Below are positions 1 through 7,882 of a stretch of 64,000 nucleotides of DNA, piece after piece. Within the stretch, counting starts at the first letter, position 1; each line of letters begins with the position of its first letter. The notes under the pieces were generated by a model, which worked only from the letters and a program-made list of their open reading frames with translations, was not told the DNA's origin and searched no databases. The translations under genes and the position numbers were made by a program. The DNA comes from Streptomyces sp. NBC_01451 (lineage in GTDB: Bacteria; Actinomycetota; Actinomycetes; Streptomycetales; Streptomycetaceae). Location of the stretch: assembly GCF_036227485.1 (NCBI RefSeq), contig NZ_CP109479.1, positions 5,332,001-5,396,000 of the forward strand, given 5' to 3'.

Positions 1-70
1 GGTGTCCAGGGGGCGTGAGGAAGTCCACTCCTTCGTGGGTTGGCTCCCCGGAGTGCGTAGGGTCGTACTC

Positions 71-895
71 ATGAGTACGACAGACGCGAACGTCGACCCG
101 CTCGCGGCCCTGGGGTCACTTCCCGGGGTGGCCGATTCCGTGGAGTCCGTGCGCAAGGCCGTGGACCGGGTCTACGGGCATCGCATCATGCGGCGGCGCA
201 GCAACGCGATCACCGGCGAGGCGGCACTGCGTGGCGCGCGCGGCTCCGCTGCCCTCTCCGGTGCCGACTGGGCTCTCGAAGAGGTGCGCCGGCGCACCGA
301 CTTCAGCGGTGACGACGAGGCCCGGGTCGTCGGCGCGGCTCTTCGGCTGACCGCGGAGGCGGGTCAACTCCTGTCCATCTGGCGCCAGTCGCCGCTGCGC
401 GTGCTGGCCCGGCTGCATCTGGTCGCAGCCGCGGGGACGGGCGACGAGGTGGGGCGCCCGCGGCAGGACGGTGAACCGGTCGACGAGCCGCTGGTCGAAC
501 TGCCGCTGCCGAGTGCGGCCGAGGTGTCCGGACGGCTGGAGGGACTCGCCGAGCTGATCATCGCGGGAGGCTCGGCCCCCGCCCTGGTCACGGCCGCCGT
601 CGTGCACGGCGAACTCCTCGCACTGCGCCCTTTCGGCTCCTACAACGGCCTCGTCGCGCGCGCGGCCGAGCGGATCGTCCTCGTCGGCAGCGGGCTCGAC
701 CCCAAGTCGGTGTGCCCGGCCGAGGTCGGCCACGCCGAACCGGGCCGCGCGGCCTATCTGGCGGCATTCGACGGCTATGTCTCCGGCACTCCGGAAGGCA
801 TGGCCGCGTGGATCGCCCACTGCGGCCGGGCTGTCGTACTCGGGGCACGTGAATCGACGGCCGTGTGCGAGGCGCTGCAACGCGGGGCGGCGTAG
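71..895 (+). CDS. Degenerate Fic-like protein
   Basis: A 274-residue protein of unknown role. Residues around 190-205 read LRPFGSYNGLVAR, which aligns with the Fic/Doc signature HPFxxGNGRxxR, but the catalytic His is Leu and the glycine-asparagine-glycine loop is altered, so AMP-transferase activity is doubtful. The rest is helical and alanine/arginine rich, with no signal peptide or membrane segment. I chose the ATG at 71 because the sequence from there (MSTTDANVDPLAALGSLPG) looks like a normal N-terminus; an in-frame GTG at position 2 would add 23 residues. A strong hairpin follows the stop, so it is probably the last gene of its transcript. The Fic-like fold is inferred from one motif. Confidence 0.7.
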   Translation: MSTTDANVDPLAALGSLPGVADSVESVRKAVDRVYGHRIMRRRSNAITGEAALRGARGSAALSGADWALEEVRRRTDFSGDDEARVVGAALRLTAEAGQLLSIWRQSPLRVLARLHLVAAAGTGDEVGRPRQDGEPVDEPLVELPLPSAAEVSGRLEGLAELIIAGGSAPALVTAAVVHGELLALRPFGSYNGLVARAAERIVLVGSGLDPKSVCPAEVGHAEPGRAAYLAAFDGYVSGTPEGMAAWIAHCGRAVVLGARESTAVCEALQRGAA

Positions 896-919
896 GAAAA
901 GAGGGCGGAGGGAAACGAA

Positions 920-941
920 AAGGCCCTCTGCGGAGGGCCTT
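920..941 (+). terminator. Intrinsic terminator after the Fic-like gene
   Basis: A 9-bp perfect stem (aaggccctc / gagggcctt) with a 4-base loop lies 25 bp after the stop codon. There is no long T-run, as is usual for Streptomyces terminators. Confidence 0.75.
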
Positions 942-950
942 CAACGGGAT

Positions 951-978
951 GCGGCGGTACGAGGATTCGTACCGCCGC
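951..978. repeat. Inverted repeat in a non-coding gap
   Basis: A perfect 10-bp inverted repeat (gcggcggtac / gtaccgccgc) with an 8-base loop sits just after the terminator. It may be a second terminator or serve the converging phosphatase gene. The remaining gap to 1301 holds no gene I can support. Confidence 0.55.
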
Positions 979-1301
979 CAGCATGTTCACCCGGGTTACC
1001 AAGCGTCCTCGGAATATCGCCCATCAGGTCGGGAACTCTGCCCGTCGCCTGGTGCGGCTGGCCCGTAATCGACGGGTCGACGTCGCGTGGGTGCCCAGTG
1101 TTCATGCTCGGTCCGTGGGGCCAAATGCGTTATTAAGGTGATCCTTTCGGATGTCCTTGGTCTCGCGGGCCGTTGAGTCCTTTCTACTCCTGGACCCGGG
1201 CAAGCGGAAGCCCTGGCTGCACTTCTTTACTTTTGTCCTCAAACAGGAATCAATCGGGCGCCGATGTGCCGGATGTCCCTGGACGGGGCGGGAGAGGCGT
1301 C

Positions 1302-2135
1302 TCAGGCGACCGTCGGGCGACGCCTGCTCGCGTACCAGACGAGACCCGCCGTGGCCGCCGCCGCACCTATCGCGGCGGCGGCGACCAGAGCCGGACGCGG
1401 CGGTACGGAGAGCGCGGGCAGGCGCTGCTTCAGTCGGACCGGGCGGTGGAAGTCGAGGATCGTCCACCCGCGCGCGATCGCTTCCCGGCGCAGTGCGCGG
1501 TCCGGGTTCACGGCGTACGGATGGCCGACGGACGACAGCATGGGGACGTCGGTGACGCTGTCGCTGTAGGCGTAGCAGCGCGCGAGGTCGTACCCCTCCG
1601 ACGCGGCCAGCTCCTTGATCGCCTCGGCCTTGGTGGGTCCGTACGCGTAGTACTCCACCTCGCCCGTGAAGCAGCCGTCCTCGCCGACGACCATGCGGGT
1701 GGCCACCACCCGGTCCGCGCCGAGCAGTTCGCCGATCGGCTCGACGACCTCCGCGCCCGACGTCGACACGATCACCACGTCACGGCCGGCGGTGTGGTGC
1801 TCCTCGATGAGGGAGGCCGCCTCGTCGTAGATGATCGGGTCGATCAGGTCGTGCAGCGTCTCGGCGACGATCTCCTTGACCTGCTGGACGTTCCAGCCGC
1901 GGCACAGCGCGGAAAGGTACTCGCGCATGCGCTCCATCTGGTCATGATCGGCGCCGCCCGCCAGGAACACGAACTGGGCATATGCGGTACGCAAGACGGC
2001 CCTGCGGTTGATCAGACCGCCTTGGTAGAACGACTTGCTGAACGTGAGCGTGCTCGACTTCGCGATGACCGTCTTGTCCAGGTCGAAGAAGGCGGCTGTG
2101 CGGGGCAAGAAGTGGTTTTCCACGAGGCTGAGCAT
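1302..2135 (-). CDS. HAD-superfamily (subclass IB) phosphatase with C-terminal membrane anchor
   Basis: A 277-residue SerB-like phosphatase. All four HAD motifs are visible: motif I FFDLDKTVI (nucleophile Asp in DLDKT, about residues 17-21), motif II VSTSG, the motif III lysine in PTKAEAIKEL, and motif IV YSDSVTDVPML. Residues about 248-268 are alanine-rich and hydrophobic, followed by arginines, and look like a C-terminal membrane anchor with the catalytic domain in the cytoplasm. The likely substrate class is small phosphomonoesters; it is not known here. Actinobacterial genes of this family have been annotated as morphological differentiation-related, which I recall but cannot check. It is divergent from the Tad operon, with a 516-bp gap holding two hairpins. 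Confidence 0.85.
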   Translation of the reverse strand: MLSLVENHFLPRTAAFFDLDKTVIAKSSTLTFSKSFYQGGLINRRAVLRTAYAQFVFLAGGADHDQMERMREYLSALCRGWNVQQVKEIVAETLHDLIDPIIYDEAASLIEEHHTAGRDVVIVSTSGAEVVEPIGELLGADRVVATRMVVGEDGCFTGEVEYYAYGPTKAEAIKELAASEGYDLARCYAYSDSVTDVPMLSSVGHPYAVNPDRALRREAIARGWTILDFHRPVRLKQRLPALSVPPRPALVAAAAIGAAAATAGLVWYASRRRPTVA

Positions 2136-2271
2136 AGGCGCCCACCATTCGGCGTAAGGTGTTGCGTCCGGGTTTGCCTGGGAGGGCTCTCGGGTACACC
2201 ATGGAAGTCACGGATCGTTCGCGACCGTGCTAACCCGGTCCGGCTCCTCCCCCCCCGAGTCGAACCGTGGG

Positions 2272-2306
2272 GACGACCCCCGCTCTCCCCCCCGGCGGGG
2301 GTCGTC
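2272..2306. promoter_or_regulatory. GC-rich hairpin in the HAD/Tad divergent region
   Basis: A perfect 12-bp inverted repeat (gacgacccccgc / gcgggggtcgtc) with an 11-base loop lies between two divergent genes, where a normal gene-end terminator is not expected. It could end a short leader or small RNA, or act in attenuation. Confidence 0.45.
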
Positions 2307-2449
2307 GCATGTCCGGGCGGGTTTCCTTTCTCCCCAAGCGCTTTCTTCGCGGCCGTGGTGCCGCCCGAGGCGGCTCCGGCCGCCTCTTTCGCATGCCCAC
2401 GCATCATCACTGTGGGTAACTGAAGCGCTGCTCTGTGGAAAGTAGTACA

Positions 2450-2473
2450 GCCGTCACCTGTTTGGGTGACGGC
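2450..2473. promoter_or_regulatory. Second hairpin upstream of the Tad operon
   Basis: A perfect 9-bp stem (gccgtcacc / ggtgacggc) with a 6-base loop lies 179 bp before the CpaE-like start. It could be an operator or leader structure. Apart from this and the 2272 hairpin, I see no gene in 2136-2651. Confidence 0.4.
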
Positions 2474-2651
2474 GATATCCACAACCACCGAGTTGTCCAC
2501 AGATTTCGACCAAGATCCACACGATTTCCGGGTTCCCCGCACCGTGATTCCAGCGCGACCCGCTCGCGGCCAGTTCGTGGCCGGTTGCGTTTGTCGGACG
2601 CGTTTGGCCGGTTTCTGCCGGCCGTGCATATGGCGAAGGGGGCTGGAAAAC

Positions 2652-3758
2652 ATGGCGGGAGCCATCACACACGACAACGATCGGTCCGCGGCCGAGGGGC
2701 GGCAGAGCGGACCGCTGATCGTCACCGAGGACGCCGACCTGCTGGACGACCTGTTGCGCCTGTGCGCGGCGGCCGGCGCCACACCCGAAGTGCACCACGG
2801 GGTGCCCGAGCGAGGAGGTGGCTGGGAGGCCGCACCACTCGTCCTGGTCGGCGACGACGCCGTCCGGCGGGTGCGCGGGGCCGCACGTCGGCGAGGAGTC
2901 GTGCTGGTCGGACGGGACCAGGACGACTCCGGGGTCTGGCGGCGGGCCGTCGAGATCGGCGCCGATCACGTCCTGATGCTGCCCGACGGCGAGCAGTGGC
3001 TCGTCGACCGGATCGCCGACGTCGCCGAGGGTGTCGGCAGGCCGGCGCTCACCGTCGGAGTCATCGGCGGCCGGGGCGGGGCCGGCGCGTCCACGCTGGC
3101 CTGCGCGCTCGCCGTCACCTCCGCGCGCGAGGGACTGCGCACCCTGCTCGTGGACGCGGATCCGCTGGGCGGCGGACTCGACGTACTCCTCGGCGGCGAG
3201 ACGGCCGACGGACTGCGCTGGCCGGCCTTCGCCGCCTCACGCGGCCGGGTCGGCGGCGGCGCCCTGGAGGAGTCACTGCCGAAACTGCACTCCCTGAGGG
3301 TGCTGAGCTGGGACCGCGGGGACTGCGTGGCCGTCCCGCCCCAAGCCGTACGCGCGGTGCTCGCCGCGGCCAGACGGCGCGGCGGCGCGGTCGTCGTCGA
3401 CCTCCCGCGGCGCATCGACGACGGCGTCGCGGAAGTCCTCGCCCAACTGGACGTCGGGATCCTCGTGGTCCCCGGCGAACTGCGCGCAGTCGCGGCGGCC
3501 GGCCGGGTGGCTTCCGCCGTCGGCATGGTCCTGCGCGACCTGCGTGTGGCGGTACGGGGCCCCTACACACCGGGACTTGACGACCACGAGGTGGCCCGGC
3601 TCCTCAATCTGACGCTGGCAGGTGAGGTCCCCGTCGAATCGGCCCTGTCGCGCCCGCACGAGGGCAAGGCGCCGCCGGGAGCGGCGGCACGCGGACCGCT
3701 GGCCCGGTTCTGCACGGTGTTCTGGGAGCGGGCGCTGGCCGAGGCGGGCAGCGTATGA
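2652..3758 (+). CDS. CpaE/TadZ-like P-loop ATPase of the Tad pilus operon
   Basis: A 368-residue MinD/ParA-family protein. Residues up to about 130 resemble a degenerate receiver domain. The ATPase part starts near residue 135 with a deviant Walker A (GGRGGAGASTLA), then LLVDADPLGGGLDVLLGG and a switch-like VVVDLPRR. In this family such proteins place the Tad secretion machinery at the cell pole or septum; S. coelicolor homologues have been called septum site determining proteins. ATG 2652 is chosen because a purine-rich stretch (gaagggggctgg) precedes it and upstream codons look unlike coding sequence. The stop overlaps the tadA start (ATGA), so the two are translationally coupled. Confidence 0.88.
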   Translation: MAGAITHDNDRSAAEGRQSGPLIVTEDADLLDDLLRLCAAAGATPEVHHGVPERGGGWEAAPLVLVGDDAVRRVRGAARRRGVVLVGRDQDDSGVWRRAVEIGADHVLMLPDGEQWLVDRIADVAEGVGRPALTVGVIGGRGGAGASTLACALAVTSAREGLRTLLVDADPLGGGLDVLLGGETADGLRWPAFAASRGRVGGGALEESLPKLHSLRVLSWDRGDCVAVPPQAVRAVLAAARRRGGAVVVDLPRRIDDGVAEVLAQLDVGILVVPGELRAVAAAGRVASAVGMVLRDLRVAVRGPYTPGLDDHEVARLLNLTLAGEVPVESALSRPHEGKAPPGAAARGPLARFCTVFWERALAEAGSV

Positions 3759-4963
3759 ACGGCGGACGCTGGGACGAAGGGCCGGGGGCGTCCACCGGCC
3801 TGCTGGACGGCGTACGGCAATGGCTCGCCGAGAGCGGGGCGGAGGCCACACCCGCGCGCGTGGCGCAGGCCCTGCGGGAGCAGGGGCGGGTGCTCGGGGA
3901 CGCCGAAGTGCTGGGCGCCGCTGAACGGTTGAGGTCGGAACTGGTCGGCACCGGCCCGCTGGAGCCGCTGCTCGCCGATCCGTCGGTCACCGATGTCCTG
4001 GTGGCGGCCCCGGACCGGGTGTGGGTGGACCGGGGCGGCGGACTGGAACTGACCGCCGTGTCCTTCCCGGACGCGGGTGCCGTACGGCGGCTCGCGCAGC
4101 GCCTCGCCGCGGTGGCCGGACGACGGCTCGACGACGCGCGGCCGTGGGTCGACGCCAGGCTGCCCGACGGGACCCGTCTGCACGCGGTACTGCCCCCGGT
4201 GGCCGTCGGCTGCACCTGCCTGTCCCTGCGGGTGGTACGGCCGCGCGCGTTCACCCTGGACGAGCTGATGGCCGCGGGAATGCTGCCGCCGGGCGGTGAC
4301 CGGGTGCTGCGGGCGCTGCTCGACGCACGGCTGTCGTTCCTGATCAGCGGTGGCACGGGATGCGGCAAGACAACGCTGTTGAGCGCGTTGCTGGGGCTGG
4401 TCGGCCCGGGCGAGCGGATCGTGCTCGCCGAGGACTCGGCGGAACTGCGGCCCGACCATCCGCACGTCGTACGGCTGGAGACCAGACCCGCCAACCAGGA
4501 GGGCGCGGGCCTGGTCACGCTCCAGGACCTGGTGCGGCAGGCATTGCGGATGCGGCCGGACCGGCTGGTCGTCGGGGAGGTCAGGGGCGCCGAGGCGCTC
4601 GATCTGCTGGCGGCCCTCAACACGGGTCACGAGGGGGGTTGCGGGACGGTCCACGCGAACGCCGCGGCGGACGTACCGGCGCGGCTGGAGGCGCTGGGGA
4701 CGGCCGCGGGGCTCGACCGGGCCGCGCTGCACAGCCAGTTGGCGGCGGCGCTGTCGGTGGTCCTGCATCTCGTCCGCGACCGGGCCGGGCGGCGCCGGAT
4801 CGCCGAGGTGCATGTGCTGGAGCGTGACCCCTCGGGGCTGGTGGTGACGGTGCCGGCGCTGCGGTGGGGCGAGGAGGCGTTCGCGTACGAGCGGGGATGG
4901 GAGCGGCTGCGGGGGCTGCTTCGCGCAGGCGGCGACAAGGGGCAGGGGAGTGAAGGCACGTGA
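3755..4963 (+). CDS. tadA: TadA/CpaF-type secretion ATPase
   Basis: A 402-residue type II/IV secretion ATPase that would power Flp pilus assembly at the inner membrane face. Walker A is SGGTGCGKTTLLSALL (about residue 200), followed by the Asp box (ERIVLAEDSAELRP), Walker B region (MRPDRLVVGEVRGAEALDLL) and His box (GTVHANAA). The N-terminal part carries the family's Pro- and Arg-rich linker and the DPSVTDVLV segment. Length fits the CpaF family. It overlaps the CpaE-like gene by 4 bp and the next gene by 4 bp (GTGA), in the second position of a seven-gene pilus operon. Confidence 0.93.
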   Translation: MNGGRWDEGPGASTGLLDGVRQWLAESGAEATPARVAQALREQGRVLGDAEVLGAAERLRSELVGTGPLEPLLADPSVTDVLVAAPDRVWVDRGGGLELTAVSFPDAGAVRRLAQRLAAVAGRRLDDARPWVDARLPDGTRLHAVLPPVAVGCTCLSLRVVRPRAFTLDELMAAGMLPPGGDRVLRALLDARLSFLISGGTGCGKTTLLSALLGLVGPGERIVLAEDSAELRPDHPHVVRLETRPANQEGAGLVTLQDLVRQALRMRPDRLVVGEVRGAEALDLLAALNTGHEGGCGTVHANAAADVPARLEALGTAAGLDRAALHSQLAAALSVVLHLVRDRAGRRRIAEVHVLERDPSGLVVTVPALRWGEEAFAYERGWERLRGLLRAGGDKGQGSEGT

Positions 4964-5829
4964 CGGGGACGGGAGGGCTTGTGGTGGGCGCGGCCGGGAT
5001 GTGTGTCGGGGTGGTCTGCTGGCTGCTGGGTGGGCGGTATCCCGGGGCCCGGCGGGCTGAGTTGCTGCTCGCCGGAGGCGGGGCCGTGGGGACCGGACCG
5101 CCTCCGTGGGAGCGGGCGTCCGGTGAACTGCGGCGGCTGCGCGGGCGGTTGCGGGCCGAGTGGTGGGCGCTGGCCGTCGGGCTGGTGGTGGCGCTGCTGG
5201 GTGCCTCCGTGGTGCCGGCGCTGGTGGGCGCGGCCGGGGTGCCGTTGCTGCGCCGGGTCAGGCTCGCCGGGGAGGTGCGGCGGGCGGGAGAGCGGCGGGG
5301 CGACGCGGTGATCGCGCTGTGCGGGGCGCTCGCCGGTGAAGTGCGCGCCGGGCGGCAGCCGGGGGAGGCGCTGCTGCGGGCGACACGCGACTCCGGCGGC
5401 CTCGGCGGGGCACAGGCGTCGGTGCTGGCGGCGGCACGGTTCGGCGGTGACGTACCCGGGGCGCTCGCCGCGGCGGCCCGGCAACCGGGCGCGGAGGGGC
5501 TGCTGGGCCTCGCGGCGTGCTGGCGGGTGGCCGTGGACCAGGGCGCGGGACTCGCGGCCGGGCTGGACCGCCTCGAAGGGGCTCTGCGCGCCGACCGGGA
5601 CCAACGCGCCGACCTGCGTGCCCAGTTGGCGGGTGCCCGGTCGACGGCGGTGATGCTCGCGGGCCTGCCGGTGCTGGGCCTCGTCCTGGGCACGGCACTG
5701 GGCGCCGACCCGTTGCACGTGCTGTTGCACACGGGCGCCGGACTGGGCTGCCTGCTGGTCGGCGGGGTGCTGGAGGGCGTGGGCCTGTGGTGGGCGCTGC
5801 GGATCGTGCGGGGAGCGGAGGCGGCATGA
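4960..5829 (+). CDS. tadB: TadB-like inner-membrane platform protein
   Basis: A 289-residue type II secretion system F-domain protein. Hydrophobic segments lie at about 1-20, 68-100, 225-250 and 255-280, with a soluble helical F domain between (EVRAGRQPGEALLRATRDSG, then AAARQPGAEGLLGLAACWRVA). TadB and TadC together form the membrane platform that TadA drives. The GTG start overlaps the TadA stop. A 73-bp gap separates it from tadC, the only sizeable gap among the first four genes. Confidence 0.88.
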   Translation: MTGTGGLVVGAAGMCVGVVCWLLGGRYPGARRAELLLAGGGAVGTGPPPWERASGELRRLRGRLRAEWWALAVGLVVALLGASVVPALVGAAGVPLLRRVRLAGEVRRAGERRGDAVIALCGALAGEVRAGRQPGEALLRATRDSGGLGGAQASVLAAARFGGDVPGALAAAARQPGAEGLLGLAACWRVAVDQGAGLAAGLDRLEGALRADRDQRADLRAQLAGARSTAVMLAGLPVLGLVLGTALGADPLHVLLHTGAGLGCLLVGGVLEGVGLWWALRIVRGAEAA

Positions 5830-5902
5830 GGGCCGGGGGAGTTGATGACGGAGGCCGTCGTCGCGGCACGGCTGTCGAGCGTGGCCGGAGAAGGGAGTTG
5901 GC

Positions 5903-6700
5903 GTGAGCGCGGAGGTTTTCCACAGGCTGGGGGTGGTGCTGGGGGCCGTACTGGCCCTGGGGTGGCTGCTCCGGTGGATCGAGACGGTCCGGCGTGAACG
6001 GAGGGTGCGCCGGAGGCTGGTCCGGCTGCTCGCGCTGGAGGCGGGGCGGGAACGCGGCCCGGCGGGAGGGTGGTTCGGGGCGCGGGTTGCCGTACGGCGG
6101 TGGCTGCCCGTGGTGGGTGCGGTGAGCGGCGGATGGGTGCTGGTCGGCGGCCTGGCTGGCGTCGTGGTGGGGCTGGTCGCCGGGGTCGGGCTGTGGCGGT
6201 GGCGGCTGCGGAGGGCGGCCGGTGGCGTGGCGGCGGACGTCGACGCTGCCGAGGCGACCCGGCAACTCCCGCTCGCCGCCGATCTACTGGCCGCATGTAT
6301 CGCGGCCGGCGCCGGACCGGTGGTCGCTGCCCAGGCGGTGGGCGAGGCGTTGACGGGACCGGTCGGGGAGGCGCTGGCGCGGGGCGCCGCAGAGGTGCGG
6401 CTCGGCGGCGAAGCGGCCGAAGCCTGGCGGAGGCTGGCGTCGATACCGGGAGCCGGCCCCCTGGCGAGGCTGCTGGAGCGGGCCGACGAGTCGGGCGTAC
6501 CGGCGTCCGGGCCCGTCGCACGCCTCGCCGCGGACACCCGGGCCGACTGGGGACGCACGGCGACGGAGCGGGCCCGGCGGGCTGCCGTCATGGTCACCGC
6601 GCCGGTGGGGCTGTGCTTCCTCCCCGCGTTCATCGCCGTCGGCGTACTGCCTGTGGTGATCGGGCTGGCGGACGGGTTGCTGGGCGGGGGTGGTGGATGA
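5903..6700 (+). CDS. tadC: TadC-like inner-membrane platform protein
   Basis: A 265-residue partner of TadB with the same T2SSF architecture: membrane segments near residues 12-28, 70-100 and 230-260, and a cytoplasmic F domain that includes LPLAADLLAACIAAGAGPV and the conserved stretch LASIPGAGPLARLLERADESG. The GTG start has a good ribosome site (agggag, 6 bases upstream). It is followed by 88 bp before the pilin gene. Confidence 0.87.
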   Translation: MSAEVFHRLGVVLGAVLALGWLLRWIETVRRERRVRRRLVRLLALEAGRERGPAGGWFGARVAVRRWLPVVGAVSGGWVLVGGLAGVVVGLVAGVGLWRWRLRRAAGGVAADVDAAEATRQLPLAADLLAACIAAGAGPVVAAQAVGEALTGPVGEALARGAAEVRLGGEAAEAWRRLASIPGAGPLARLLERADESGVPASGPVARLAADTRADWGRTATERARRAAVMVTAPVGLCFLPAFIAVGVLPVVIGLADGLLGGGGG

Positions 6701-6788
6701 CACGAGCGGGGCCTGATCGGGAGCAGTTCATCGACAGCAAGTCATCAACGACGAGTCATCAACAGAGTTGAAAATTAAGGGAGTTGAG

Positions 6789-7007
6789 ATGTTCGCAGTG
6801 GTGCGGGAACGGATGTGCGGCCTGGTGTGCAGGGCGCGTGCGGTGTTGGTGGCGCGGAGGGATGCCGGGATGGTGACTTCGGAATATGCCGTCGGCATTA
6901 TCGCCGCGGTGGCGTTCGCGGCGGTGCTCTACAAGGTGGTGACGAGCGGGCAGGTCAGCTCGGAATTGCAGGCCATCGTGAAGAAGGCCCTCGATGCCAA
7001 GATGTGA
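6789..7007 (+). CDS. Flp-type pilin (DUF4244-like small membrane protein)
   Basis: A 72-residue protein with a charged N-terminus, the sequence RRDAGMVTSEYAVGIIAAVAF and a single hydrophobic helix, as in Flp pilins of Gram-positive Tad systems. The likely prepilin cleavage is after the Gly of DAG, leaving MVTSEYAVG with the conserved Glu at position 5 of the mature pilin. ATG 6789 is preceded by aagggag at 5-6 bases; a TTG at 6768 would add 7 residues with no ribosome site. It is the probable structural subunit of the pilus. No prepilin peptidase gene is in the window. Confidence 0.85.
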   Translation: MFAVVRERMCGLVCRARAVLVARRDAGMVTSEYAVGIIAAVAFAAVLYKVVTSGQVSSELQAIVKKALDAKM

Positions 7008-7386
7008 ACGCCGGGGCCGGGAAAGGGATGTGGGACGGTTCCGGGACCGGGGCTTCGTGACCGCCGAGGCCGCCGTGGTGCTGCCCGCACTGGTGCTGTT
7101 CTCGATGGCGCTGGTCTGGGCGCTGCTCGTCGCCGCCGCGCAGATCCAGTGTGTGGACGCCGCCCGGGCCGGTGCCCGGGCCGCCGCCCGGCAGGACCCG
7201 CCCGGCGCTGTCGTCGCGGTGGCCCGGGGCGCGGCCCCGCGCGGGGCGGAGGTCACCGTCACCAGAGAGGGCGACCTCGTGCGTGTGCGGGTGGTGGCTC
7301 GGCCGCCGGGACTCGGTGGCCTCGCCGTCGATGTGGCGTACGAAGCGGCGGCGTTGGCGGAGGAGACGGTGGGGGTGGGCGCGTGA
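6994..7386 (+). CDS. TadE-like pseudopilin
   Basis: A protein of up to 130 residues with a TadE signature: RGFVTAEAAVVLPALVLFSM, a single N-terminal membrane helix and a small periplasmic-type domain. The Glu five residues into the helix (TAEAAVVLP) is typical of prepilin-peptidase substrates. The start is uncertain: ATG 6994 overlaps the pilin gene by 14 bp, and GTG 7030 or GTG 7057 would give shorter forms beginning nearer the helix. It overlaps the next gene by 4 bp. Confidence 0.82.
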   Translation: MPRCERRGRERDVGRFRDRGFVTAEAAVVLPALVLFSMALVWALLVAAAQIQCVDAARAGARAAARQDPPGAVVAVARGAAPRGAEVTVTREGDLVRVRVVARPPGLGGLAVDVAYEAAALAEETVGVGA

Positions 7387-7796
7387 GGCGTTGGAGAGGC
7401 GGGTGGCTTGCCAGGCTCGCCGGAGCTGTTTCCGCGCGCTCGGTCCGCTCCGACCGTGGCTCCGCGACGGTCTGGAGCGTTGGCGCCGTCGCCGTCCTGT
7501 GCGTGGTGTTCGGCGTACTGCTCGCCGTGGGGCAGGCGGCCGTGGCCCGGCATCGGGCCGCCGCGGGTGCGGACCTGGCGGCGTTCGCCGCAGCCGACCA
7601 CTGGACGGAGGGTGCCGAGCAGGCCTGCGCGCGTGCGGACCGGGTGGCCGCTGCCCAGAAGACCCGGCTCGTTCGGTGCGCGATGGTGGGTGAGACGTCG
7701 GACCTGACGGTGATGTCGGGACGGGGCCTTTTCAGGGCGGAGGTCAGGTCGAGAGCGGGACCACCAGGGCCCCCTGGCCCGCTGAGACCGACCTGA
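7383..7796 (+). CDS. Second TadE-like protein of helicase/secretion neighbourhoods (Rv3654c type)
   Basis: A 137-residue protein from GTG 7383 (GTGA overlap with the TadE gene). It has the motif DRGSATVWSVGAVAVLCVV followed by a hydrophobic helix, then a conserved soluble stretch (GQAAVARHRAAAGADLAAFA). This matches the small TadE-like family described beside DECH-box helicases in actinobacteria, and the helicase gene indeed converges from the other side. It is the last gene of the pilus operon and probably a minor pseudopilin or assembly factor. Confidence 0.82.
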   Translation: MRRWRGGWLARLAGAVSARSVRSDRGSATVWSVGAVAVLCVVFGVLLAVGQAAVARHRAAAGADLAAFAAADHWTEGAEQACARADRVAAAQKTRLVRCAMVGETSDLTVMSGRGLFRAEVRSRAGPPGPPGPLRPT

Positions 7797-7882
7797 GAGG
7801 AACCCGTGCACCCGTACCCGTGCATCCACGCCTCACGCCTCATGCGCCTGTTCGAGCGGGTGCCGGGTGCCGGGTGCGCGCC

